Below, in pieces: positions 1 to 5,276 of a DNA stretch of 5,276 nt (within the stretch, counting starts at the first letter, position 1; every line of letters begins with the position of its first letter). The DNA is taken from the NCBI GenBank assembly GCA_947372365.1, contig CANBTK010000206.1, forward strand, positions 1 through 5,276. The letters run 5' to 3'. The notes under the pieces were generated by a model. It saw only the letters and a program-made list of their open reading frames with translations. It made no database searches and was not told the origin of the DNA. This DNA comes from Flavipsychrobacter stenotrophus. GTDB taxonomy: Bacteria > Bacteroidota > Bacteroidia > Chitinophagales > Chitinophagaceae. The position numbers and the translations under genes were made by a program.

Positions 1-31
1 GAACCGGCTTTATTTGCAAATGCTACTTCTG

Positions 32-538
32 CTATTTAAACATTTTTAATAGTGTGCCTGCAAACCAATGCTCATCCATCTTTACTAAGCCATCAACACC
101 TTTGCTTGCCTGGCTGGCGAACTTCTGTATGCTATTAATCGTATCAATAAATTGTTTCGCATCTTTATCGCCTTTGCCTGCATCAATATCTTTGAGCTGG
201 TTGAGGGCATTAAGTATTGGCTCTACTTCCCTGCGCTTGCGCTCTTTTATAATGCGCATGGCTACTACCCAGATATCTTTTTCGGCAGAGAAAAACTCTT
301 TGCGCTCGCCGGGCTTCAGCACCTTTTCTACAATACCCCAGTCCATCAGCTCCCGCACATTCATGTTGGTATTGCCTCGGCTTATCTTAAGCCCGCTCAT
401 AATTTCATCGGCACTCATGGGCTCGGGCGATACCAGCAGCAACGCATGTATTTGCGCCATTGTACGGTTTATTCCCCACTGTGTACCCAGTACACCCCAA
501 TTCTGAATAAACTGCTGTTTTGCCTCGTCCAGTTTCAT
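32..538 (-). CDS. GbsR/MarR-family winged-helix transcriptional regulator
   Basis: This 168-residue cytoplasmic DNA-binding protein is complete, with an ATG start and a TAG stop. Residues about 25-85 form a MarR-type winged helix: a helix over the AQIHALLL segment, the PMSADEIMSGL helix at 40-50, a recognition helix around SRGNTNMNVRELMDWGIV at 53-70, and a basic beta wing around LKPGERKEFF at 74-83. The C-terminal half (about 90-168) is charged and helical, as expected for dimerisation. The SRGNTNMNVRELMDWGIV pattern and the length fit the GbsR-like branch, whose members are usually repressors; founding examples act on osmoprotectant or transport genes. The effector and targets here cannot be read from the sequence. 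The promoter lies immediately upstream and is overlapped by a palindrome, which suggests autoregulation. No partner gene follows within the 31 bases left before the window edge. Family assignment is secure; specific role is unknown. Confidence 0.9.
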   Translation of the reverse strand: MKLDEAKQQFIQNWGVLGTQWGINRTMAQIHALLLVSPEPMSADEIMSGLKISRGNTNMNVRELMDWGIVEKVLKPGERKEFFSAEKDIWVVAMRIIKERKRREVEPILNALNQLKDIDAGKGDKDAKQFIDTINSIQKFASQASKGVDGLVKMDEHWFAGTLLKMFK

Positions 539-542
539 AACA

Positions 543-574
543 CAAAGATAGAAATGGATTTCCGAACTTTCAAA
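543..574 (-). promoter_or_regulatory. Bacteroidota-type promoter of the GbsR-like gene
   Basis: On the minus strand the sequence reads TTTG (574-571), 20 bases, then TATCTTTG (550-543). This matches the known Bacteroidota primary-sigma consensus of TTTG at -33 and TAnnTTTG at -7. Only four bases separate the -7 box from the ATG at 538, so transcription should begin at or next to the start codon and the mRNA is probably leaderless. The transcription start is inferred from usual spacing. Confidence 0.75.
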
Positions 575-600
575 ATTTTCTGAAAGATAATTTCAAAGTT
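565..600. promoter_or_regulatory. Imperfect palindrome overlapping the -33 box, candidate operator
   Basis: AACTTT at 565-570 and AAAGTT at 595-600 end a 36-base interrupted palindrome. Read inward, each arm follows AACTTTNAAANT, so the symmetry covers about 11 of the first 12 positions. It overlaps the -33 box of the GbsR-like gene's promoter. MarR and GbsR repressors commonly bind AT-rich palindromes at their own promoters, so this is a reasonable autoregulatory operator. Binding is inferred, and AT-rich DNA produces such symmetry by chance fairly often. Confidence 0.42.
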
Positions 601-650
601 GGTGGTGAGCAGTCGTCTTTAGGCCGGTCAACGTTAGCATAAAAAGACTG

Positions 651-756
651 CCTTTGCGAGCGTGGTGAAGGAAGCTCACTGGGCTATGTGTAAAATAAAA
701 CCTTATTCCGGGTTCTTATGGTTGTAAGATTGCTTCTGCGAAGGGCCTCGCAACGG
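651..756. repeat. Diverged intergenic palindromic repeat (TTGCGAG...CTCGCAA)
   Basis: TTGCGAG at 654-660 pairs with CTCGCAA at 747-753. Inside these ends, GAAGGAAGC on the left and the complement of GCTTCTGCG on the right show that the arms are related to each other but have diverged. The combination of a TTGCGAG end and a GAAGCAATC-like inner segment recalls a palindromic repeat family (ATTGCGAG...GAAGCAATC) found between genes in many bacteria. No coding frame explains the stretch. That this is an old copy of such a repeat is inferred from memory of the family; only one copy is in the window. Confidence 0.4.
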
Positions 757-760
757 CCGT

Positions 761-804
761 TAAGAAAAGCGGCGCCGGACTGATGGGCAACCCAGCGCCG
801 CTTT
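761..804 (-). terminator. Rho-independent terminator of the 819-1742 gene
   Basis: A perfect 10-base-pair GC-rich stem is formed by 766-775 (AAAGCGGCGC) and 795-804 (GCGCCGCTTT) around a 19-base loop. On the minus strand the stem ends in TTTTCTTAA, a short U-tract, and it lies 15 bases past the stop of the beta-barrel gene. The plus-strand side has only a short T run, so its main direction is minus. Confidence 0.85.
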
Positions 805-818
805 ACAATTGCCTTTTA

Positions 819-1742
819 CTAATTAATTACCACTATCACGCCCGTTTCTATCCTGAAGCGGGTATTGACCAGGCCGCTTACATAGTGCTGGGCAATAGGT
901 TCGTAACAGGTGAGCTGCAAGCCTAGCTTTTTGTAATAAGCCTGGGCACCCTGCGATGCATATAGCTGCCAGCCGCCACCATCTTCATCGGTTATGCCAG
1001 CGGCATAGTTGGTATAGTCTTTTGCTGCGTGGCCATAACGTACTCCAAGCTGCGGCAGTAGCATGAATTTGCCTTTCTGTAACTGGTAGAAGCCTAAACA
1101 GCCTACGCTGAGCCTATTACCAAATTTGTACGATTCTTTATTAGCAGTGGTAGCTGTGTAACTCGCATCCACATTAAGCCCTATGGAGTTATGCCTTATG
1201 GTATAATTTGCATTGCCTAGTATATCCCATGAGTGGGTACCAGGCTGTATATTGGGTAAACCTTCTTCGGTTGCGCCAGACTGCGGGTCGTACTTGCCCG
1301 TAGGCAGCTTTAGCCCCACCCCACCTATAAGGCTATGGTGCCAGGGGCAGCCATCTTTATTGAGTATTTTATAATTGACGATTACGGAAGCATCGCCAAG
1401 CCCCTGGATTGTGGCTAATGGCTGGCCGTCCTGATGCTGCGTATTAATGGTGTAAGGCACAAACGCCATTACCTGTAGCGCCTTGTTAATGTTTACCCTA
1501 CCCCACACCTGCATGGTTTGGTAATTTTCGTAAGTGGTACCGGGCATTATGTTGCCCATTTCTTCCGTATGCTGCGTGCTAAAGCTCCTGTAGAGGTATT
1601 GGAAGCCGACAAAATTAGTATTGGTTTGTGGCAGTAACCCCATGTATTGGTTGCTTGCAGAACAGCCGCACGCATTGCATGCCAGCACCGTATTGGTATG
1701 CGCCGCTGCGGTTAGCAGCAGGCAATAAAATATCTTTTTCAT
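819..1742 (-). CDS. Secreted, probably outer-membrane beta-barrel protein with N-terminal CxxCxC cluster
   Basis: The 307-residue product begins with a clear export signal: MKK, a hydrophobic stretch to about residue 15, and a cleavage region ending TVLA before C22. The mature protein starts CNACGCS (C22, C25, C27). Cleavage could be by signal peptidase I after A21, or this could be a weak lipobox (VLA-C). The rest alternates polar and hydrophobic residues in strand-like stretches, with GVGLKLPTGKYDP at about 141-153. That PTGK segment is typical of the 'MetA-pathway of phenol degradation' outer-membrane family (Pfam PF13557), often annotated 'transporter' without a known substrate. The Cys cluster may bind metal or haem or form disulfides; this is inference. 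The ATG overlaps the stop of a short upstream reading frame (TAATG), and a strong terminator follows. It may share a role with the small Cys-rich gene upstream on the same strand. Gene certain, barrel likely, function unknown. Confidence 0.82.
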   Translation of the reverse strand: MKKIFYCLLLTAAAHTNTVLACNACGCSASNQYMGLLPQTNTNFVGFQYLYRSFSTQHTEEMGNIMPGTTYENYQTMQVWGRVNINKALQVMAFVPYTINTQHQDGQPLATIQGLGDASVIVNYKILNKDGCPWHHSLIGGVGLKLPTGKYDPQSGATEEGLPNIQPGTHSWDILGNANYTIRHNSIGLNVDASYTATTANKESYKFGNRLSVGCLGFYQLQKGKFMLLPQLGVRYGHAAKDYTNYAAGITDEDGGGWQLYASQGAQAYYKKLGLQLTCYEPIAQHYVSGLVNTRFRIETGVIVVIN

Positions 1743-2067
1743 TACTGAGTGAGTTTGATTGGTTGAAAATGTAATTGTTGCAGGGCGCTATAGGCACCGC
1801 AGTGTAATGGCACCGCCACCTTGTTAAAGGGGAGCATGCGATGTATCTCGCCGTTACGGACAAGAGCATTATGTTAAGAGATAGCACTGATGGGCTACAT
1901 GTTTATAGATAGGCACTAATAGTGCTGCGTAACGCATGCTACTTGCCCATAAATTGGGGCTTATAAACACGGCACTTCCGGTAACGGATAAAGCTGCCCT
2001 ATTTCTATAAATACGTGATGCCTTCAGCATCATAACATATAACTAACACTAAATGAGGGCATTGCCC
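1743..2067 (-). other. 325-base spacer/leader with short overlapping frames and small palindromes
   Basis: No recognisable gene, riboswitch or consensus TAnnTTTG promoter was found here. The minus strand carries an ATG-started frame of 54 codons (2033-1869), and a different short frame ends in a TAA (1744-1742) that overlaps the ATG of the beta-barrel gene. That second frame is open back to 1873 and has an ATG at 1837 (31 codons). Neither resembles a known protein. Small palindromes are present: GATGC/GCATC (2017-2021 and 2027-2031, extendable to 6 pairs), and GCACTA-A-TAGTGC close to 1913-1925. Possible explanations are a long 5' leader, a small coupled ORF, or remains of a frameshifted gene. 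Confidence 0.35.
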
Positions 2068-2475
2068 CTAAGCTATGTAAGTGTGCTGTTGTGGTGGGTG
2101 AAATACTGAAATGGTATGCAGGAAACTATAGCCGCCAATCTGTGAGGCAAGGTGTTCTATTGCATTGTTATAACTCGAGATGTGCGGGGCTAAATGTGCG
2201 GGTAAAATATACACAGCACACTCTTCATGCACGGCTTTTGAATTGCCTTGTTTGGTGGGTGTGCCACTATCAGGGCCTATCTTCTTCATCTGCTTTTGCA
2301 GGTAGCACTTACCGCAACAGTTGAGCTTTGGCTTACCTTTATTAACGCAATATTTAGCTGTAACGTAGGCTTTGTTTTGCTGGTACCAGGCCACCAACCC
2401 TATCTGGAACAGGGAATGGCTGAAGAGGCTCAGGATAATTAATATGGCGGTTACTTTCCTCAATGCAAAAAACAA
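2068..2475 (-). CDS. Small membrane-anchored Cys/His-rich protein (CCGKC motif)
   Basis: From the TTG at 2475 the product has 135 residues. Upstream in frame there is a TAA at 2520-2518 and no ATG or GTG, so the start must be non-ATG; a second TTG at 2463 would give a 131-residue form beginning MRKVTAIL, an equally good signal-anchor start. Residues about 8-30 form one hydrophobic segment (signal anchor or signal peptide). Then follow C43 in AKYCVNKGKPKLNCCGKCYL, with C53, C54 and C57, and a KQMKK stretch. C86 and a His-containing tail (H120, H126, H131) lie in the C-terminal part. I recall small proteins with this KPxLxCxGKCxLxK pattern as widespread, uncharacterised and specific to Bacteroidota. 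The Cys and His content suggests metal binding or periplasmic thiol chemistry, by inference only. Same strand as the CxxCxC beta-barrel gene, 325 bases upstream of it. Confidence 0.8.
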   Translation of the reverse strand: MFFALRKVTAILIILSLFSHSLFQIGLVAWYQQNKAYVTAKYCVNKGKPKLNCCGKCYLQKQMKKIGPDSGTPTKQGNSKAVHEECAVYILPAHLAPHISSYNNAIEHLASQIGGYSFLHTISVFHPPQQHTYIA

Positions 2476-2512
2476 AATTCCCGCAGCTTGTGCCTGTGCA
2501 ATTACGGGTGCC

Positions 2513-2520
2513 CAAAATTA
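2513..2520 (-). promoter_or_regulatory. Candidate -7 box for the CCGKC gene
   Basis: The minus strand reads TAATTTTG (2520-2513), a full match to the Bacteroidota -7 consensus TAnnTTTG. It lies 37 bases before the TTG at 2475. No TTG or TTTG occurs at the expected 19-21 base spacing upstream, so the support is half of a promoter only. Confidence 0.42.
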
Positions 2521-2654
2521 CACCTTCTGCTGGTAACATGTCGTTTTTTTTCTGAAGCTGCATAGTTGCTTACCAATCCTGTATTGTATTGCGCATTGTT
2601 GCAGCGCCTGTAGTTGTTATGACGCTGGTCATCATTATTCCGTAAAAAAGGCTG

Positions 2655-2662
2655 GACCTTTG
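2655..2662 (+). promoter_or_regulatory. Weak -7 box candidate for the 613-residue gene
   Basis: GACCTTTG at 2655-2662 differs from the TAnnTTTG consensus at one base and ends 28 bases before the ATG at 2691. No clear -33 element is seen at the right distance. A short palindrome, ATGAC-GCTG-GTCAT (2619-2632), lies just upstream. No other -7 match is closer to the start. Confidence 0.3.
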
Positions 2663-2690
2663 TAAGCTAATTTAATGGTTTCCAATTGAA

Positions 2691-4532
2691 ATGCAAATGA
2701 ACTCGATGCACACTTTCCATATCCCCGTATTGGGGCTTAGCTATTCTATCGACACACCTGCAAAAGTGGCGCGCTATGGCATTTCATCGGTGGTTTCTAT
2801 TATAGAGGACGGGCTGGTTGAAAAGATGCGGGCCTACCATTGTTTTAAAAACGGATACCCTTATACCGCAATAACCGTCAAGGATGAAGACTACCGTGCT
2901 AAAAGGATTACTGCTTACCTGAACCTGCTACAGGAAATTGTAGAAAGCCAGCTGGCTGAGATGAAAACGATGCCTTTTGAGGAAGGCAACGATTTGTATA
3001 AGTATTTTGATTTACTGCCTGAAAGTGTAGCGGCAGCCAGGCAATTCAGGCGCATGCTGTTGTTGCCGGATGGCGATAATAAAACAAGGCTGCAGGAAGC
3101 ACTAAGGGAAACCCTTGTAGCTGGCGCCATTGATGTAAATATTATGGCTAAGGTAGACAACCTCAATTTTTCGGCCGACGGGCAGCCGTTGCCCGCCGAA
3201 TACTCTGACGCGCTATCTGCATTTCGTGGGTTTGCCAATAGTGCCTTGCATTCTTCGGTGGTGCTATCGGCGGGCTACAACCCAAGGCTGTATAGCTATG
3301 TAGAAAATTTCGGCGACTTTTTCCCTGATGAGAATGGTTCGTTAAAGAAGAAAATTACTTTAAAGGTAAGCGACTACAGGTCAGCCCTTATACAGGGAAA
3401 ATTAATGGCGAAGAAGGGCATCTGGATTTCGGAATTCAGGATTGAATCGGGGCTTAACTGCGGCGGGCATGCGTTCGCAACCGATGGCTTGCTACTGGGG
3501 CCTATACTGGAAGAGTTTAAACATAAGAGGGCGGAGCTGGCCAATGAGCTGCTGGAACTATGCAACAGGGCTAATGCCGAAAAAAGCAGGCCTGTATTTG
3601 GCCAATTGCCTGAGATGCGCATAACGGTGCAGGGTGGGCTGGGAACAGCTAATGAAGATGAGTTTTTACGGGAATATTACGAGCTTGACGGCACTGGCTG
3701 GGGCAGCCCCTTCCTGCTTGTACCTGAGGCGACTAATGTTGATAAAGGGACATTGCTGCAACTGGCTACGGCTGAGAAGGCAGATTACTACCTGAGCAAT
3801 GCGTCGCCGCTAGGGGTGCCGTTTAATAACTTCAGGAAGAGCACAGGGGAGCAACAGCGGGTTGCGAGGGTAGAAAAGGGGCGGCCAGGCAGCCCATGCT
3901 ATAAGAAATTCCTGGCTTCGAGTACTGAGTTTACGGCCCACCCTATTTGCACCGCTTCGCGCCAATACCAGGATTTAAAAATAAACCAACTCAAGGAAAA
4001 GAACTTACCGGAGCGCGAATACCAGGCCGAACTGAATACCATTGTGGAAAAGGACTGCCTGTGCGAGGGGCTTTCGGCCGCTGTGCTGCTAAAGGATAAC
4101 ATACCGGCTTCGCATAACCTCACTGCGGTTACAATATGCCCGGGGCCTAACCTGGCTTATTTTTCAGGTATATTTTCGCTTAAGGACATGGTGGGGCATA
4201 TTTATGGGAGGAAGAGCATCCTTAATGGTTTGCATAGGCCTAATATGTTTGTTAATGAGCTGACGCTTTATGTTGACTACCTGAAAAAGGAAGTGGACCG
4301 TTGCGGCGAGCTTGCCAACAAAAAACAACAGAGCTTCTTCAATACCTTCCGTACTAACCTGGTTAGTGGCATTAACTACTACAAAACCCTTGCCCCTAAA
4401 CTGCGGAAGGAAACACAACAGTATATTGATACTATGCTGGAGGAGCTGAACAACTACCAAAATACACTGAACAGTATGCTTTTTACACCTGTTCCTGCAG
4501 CACCGGCTACAGAGGTGCATTATGCACTTTAA
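2691..4532 (+). CDS. Conserved 613-residue protein of unknown function, possible FMN-type TIM-barrel oxidoreductase
   Basis: The product has no signal peptide or membrane segment and is probably cytoplasmic. The N-terminal part opens HIPVLGLSYSIDTPAKVARYG and the phrase ISSVVSIIEDGLVEKMR. Central motifs are VLSAGYNPRLYSY (191-203), ESGLNCGGHAFATDG (252-266, GGH at 258-260) and ITVQGGLGT (311-319). The spacing of GGH and GGLGT recalls FMN phosphate-binding loops of nitronate monooxygenase, FabK and PfaD-like TIM barrels; this similarity is by eye. Then come GTGWGSPFLLVPEAT (335-348) and LGVPFNNFRKS. The C-terminal half carries Cys in ordered motifs: GRPGSPC (C403), HPIC (C420), CLC (C456, C458) and TICPGPNL (C483), which could hold an iron-sulfur cluster or a thiol site. 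The tail from about 525 is helical and charged. ATGs at 2691, 2697 and 2706 all fit; MHTFHIPVLG from 2706 may be the true start. It appears monocistronic, followed by a tRNA. Gene certain, function unknown. Confidence 0.9.
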   Translation: MQMNSMHTFHIPVLGLSYSIDTPAKVARYGISSVVSIIEDGLVEKMRAYHCFKNGYPYTAITVKDEDYRAKRITAYLNLLQEIVESQLAEMKTMPFEEGNDLYKYFDLLPESVAAARQFRRMLLLPDGDNKTRLQEALRETLVAGAIDVNIMAKVDNLNFSADGQPLPAEYSDALSAFRGFANSALHSSVVLSAGYNPRLYSYVENFGDFFPDENGSLKKKITLKVSDYRSALIQGKLMAKKGIWISEFRIESGLNCGGHAFATDGLLLGPILEEFKHKRAELANELLELCNRANAEKSRPVFGQLPEMRITVQGGLGTANEDEFLREYYELDGTGWGSPFLLVPEATNVDKGTLLQLATAEKADYYLSNASPLGVPFNNFRKSTGEQQRVARVEKGRPGSPCYKKFLASSTEFTAHPICTASRQYQDLKINQLKEKNLPEREYQAELNTIVEKDCLCEGLSAAVLLKDNIPASHNLTAVTICPGPNLAYFSGIFSLKDMVGHIYGRKSILNGLHRPNMFVNELTLYVDYLKKEVDRCGELANKKQQSFFNTFRTNLVSGINYYKTLAPKLRKETQQYIDTMLEELNNYQNTLNSMLFTPVPAAPATEVHYAL

Positions 4533-4582
4533 ACAAATTGGAAAGTATTTTTGTAAAGGCAGTTATATTTTCTCAAAATAGC

Positions 4583-4590
4583 TATATTTG
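4583..4590 (+). promoter_or_regulatory. -7 box of the tRNA-Ala promoter
   Basis: TATATTTG exactly fits the TAnnTTTG consensus and ends 10 bases before the first base of the mature tRNA, the usual placement for a stable RNA with a short 5' leader. A matching -33 box at 19-21 bases is not seen; the nearest TTTG (4550-4553) is 29 bases away. Confidence 0.65.
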
Positions 4591-4600
4591 CACCCCATGC

Positions 4601-4676
<76 letters not shown>

Positions 4677-4681
4677 ATCCG

Positions 4682-4724
4682 GAAAGGAAGGCGAAATAAA
4701 TCTCGCCTTCCTTTCTTCTTTTCT
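4682..4724 (+). terminator. Strong rho-independent terminator of the tRNA-Ala unit
   Basis: A perfect 12-base-pair stem joins 4683-4694 (AAAGGAAGGCGA) and 4703-4714 (TCGCCTTCCTTT) around an 8-base loop; 4682 and 4715 add a G-C pair. It is followed by the T-rich tail CTTCTTTTCT and begins 8 bases past the tRNA end. On the minus strand it has no comparable tail, so it serves the plus strand. Confidence 0.93.
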
Positions 4725-4924
4725 CCGAAAGCCTTGCCTGTATTGGCTATTATGATTAGAACATTATCATCAGACGCGGTTCGATAGACGCCGTTTTCAT
4801 AAACCAACTTTTCAGGGAAGGCGGAACTGGGAAAATGCCGTTTTGCCTCCAAAGTAGCGCAGTTTGAAACCCGGCAGCCAGTTCGATTTTCTTTTCTACC
4901 AGCACAGCACTTTCAACAGACCCC
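4725..4924. other. 200 bases without a supported gene
   Basis: This lies between two converging terminators. A minus-strand frame runs through it to the tRNA antisense strand, but it starts at a TTG, has no family resemblance, and its end is the familiar translation of an antisense tRNA. Frames on both strands are short or broken. No promoter match, repeat or clear hairpin was seen. It is probably ordinary spacer or an unrecognisable gene remnant. Confidence 0.5.
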
Positions 4925-4965
4925 AAAATGAAAAGAGGCCGTCTCAAAACTTTATTGACGGCCTC
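4925..4965 (-). terminator. Rho-independent terminator of the partial minus-strand gene
   Basis: GAGGCCGTC (4935-4943) and GACGGCCTC (4957-4965) form a perfect 9-base-pair stem around a 13-base loop. On the minus strand the stem is followed by TTTTCATTTT. It lies 22 bases after the TAA of the partial gene, as expected. Confidence 0.88.
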
Positions 4966-4987
4966 CCAAAGCTGAAAATTGACTATT

Positions 4988-5275
4988 TTAATTAGCGCGG
5001 TAAAAAGTAACCTGCAGCCCTTCAACAGTGTTGTGAACAGTGCTGTAACCAAGTGCCATTTGAATCATAGGGTAACCTGGGTAGTTGGTGAGTCCGGCGC
5101 CGCCAATGAAGAAATTCGGATCACTATGGCTGCCGACCAATGCAAGATTCGTAGCAGGGCCAATGTTGCTTTGAAAATGATAGTAAATGCTTACCGGTAC
5201 AGTTGTTGGTCCAACAGTAATAGTGCCCGATGCCTGGCCATTTGAATCGTCGGCCGACGAGATTACTAATGTTGC
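4988..5275 (-). CDS. C-terminal 95 residues of a probable secreted beta-rich protein (5' end outside window)
   Basis: A minus-strand frame is open from the window edge to a TAA at 4990-4988 and gives 95 residues without a start codon, so it is the end of a longer gene. The residues are rich in Gly, Ser, Thr, Asn and aromatics with almost no Lys or Arg: ATLVISSADDSNGQASGTIT, then a VPVSIYYHFQSN segment, FFIGGAGLTNYPGYPMIQMA and the end GLQVTFYRAN. This composition suggests an extracytoplasmic beta-sandwich or other surface domain. The end does not look like a type IX secretion sorting domain. I do not recognise the family. A clean terminator 22 bases downstream supports this frame over the opposite-strand frame at 4979-5245, which has unlikely composition. 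Coding status likely, function unknown. Confidence 0.8.
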   Translation of the reverse strand, partial: ATLVISSADDSNGQASGTITVGPTTVPVSIYYHFQSNIGPATNLALVGSHSDPNFFIGGAGLTNYPGYPMIQMALGYSTVHNTVEGLQVTFYRAN

Positions 5276-5276
5276 G

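Noticed and set aside
54..583. Two plus-strand frames opposite the GbsR-like gene
   Set aside because: They lie antisense to a protein with a clear winged-helix domain and its own promoter; their composition is not protein-like.
1615..1887. Minus-strand 90-codon frame overlapping the start of the beta-barrel gene
   Set aside because: About half of it is an out-of-frame reading of the signal peptide region, and it resembles nothing.
1743..2067. Riboswitch such as cobalamin, TPP or SAM in the long spacer
   Set aside because: No conserved box of these classes was recognised; the small palindromes do not build a known fold.
2054..2068. GGGCAATGCCC just past the stop of the CCGKC gene, considered as a terminator
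   Set aside because: A four-pair stem with a three-base loop and no T-tract is too weak.
2091..2563. Plus-strand frames and one minus-strand frame over the CCGKC gene
   Set aside because: They are shadows of the Cys-rich gene, which has a coherent anchor and motif in its own frame.
2619..2632. ATGAC-GCTG-GTCAT palindrome upstream of the 613-residue gene, considered as an operator
   Set aside because: Five-base arms are common by chance, and no regulator or second copy supports it.
4514..4530. GTGCAT-T-ATGCAC at the end of the 613-residue gene, considered as a terminator
   Set aside because: The usable stem is only four to six pairs, lies inside the coding sequence and has just three T after it.
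4979..5245. Plus-strand 88-codon frame at the right edge
   Set aside because: The opposite-strand partial frame has better composition and a correctly placed terminator.

Overview
The window looks like chromosomal DNA from a member of the Bacteroidota, possibly a Chitinophagaceae-like or Sphingobacteriia-like lineage; the finer placement is a guess. Three things point there. Bacteroidota-type promoters (TTTG, about 20 bases, then TAnnTTTG) lie directly upstream of the first gene and, as the -7 box alone, upstream of the tRNA. The proteins read like Bacteroidota families: a GbsR/MarR-like regulator, a CxxCxC-headed envelope beta-barrel, a small CCGKC protein, and a ~610-residue GLNCGGHAFATDG protein. 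Purine-rich Shine-Dalgarno sites are weak or absent before the starts.

Layout. Bases 32-538 (minus) encode a GbsR/MarR-family winged-helix repressor. Its promoter abuts the start codon, giving a probably leaderless mRNA, and is overlapped by a palindrome that could be its own operator. Bases 539-818 hold a diverged ~100-base palindromic repeat and then a strong terminator serving the next minus-strand gene. Bases 819-1742 (minus) encode a secreted, probably outer-membrane beta-barrel protein whose mature N-terminus begins with a Cys cluster. A 325-base stretch (1743-2067) separates it from a small Cys/His-rich membrane-anchored protein (2068-2475, minus) with a TTG start. These two may form one envelope, possibly metal-related, unit. 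Bases 2476-2690 are the divergent promoter region.

Bases 2691-4532 (plus) encode the largest gene, a 613-residue protein of unknown function. Its glycine motifs resemble FMN-binding TIM-barrel oxidoreductases, and a set of Cys motifs follows in the C-terminal half. A self-contained tRNA-Ala(GGC) unit comes next: a -7 box at 4583-4590, the tRNA at 4601-4674 and a near-perfect hairpin terminator at 4682-4724. About 200 bases without a convincing gene follow. The window ends with a minus-strand terminator (4925-4965) and the last 95 codons of a minus-strand gene (4988-5275) whose start lies outside.

I see no CRISPR array, transposase, integrase, phage gene or recognisable riboswitch. The least understood items are the 613-residue protein, the Cys-rich minus-strand pair with its long spacer, and the operator-like palindrome of the GbsR gene.
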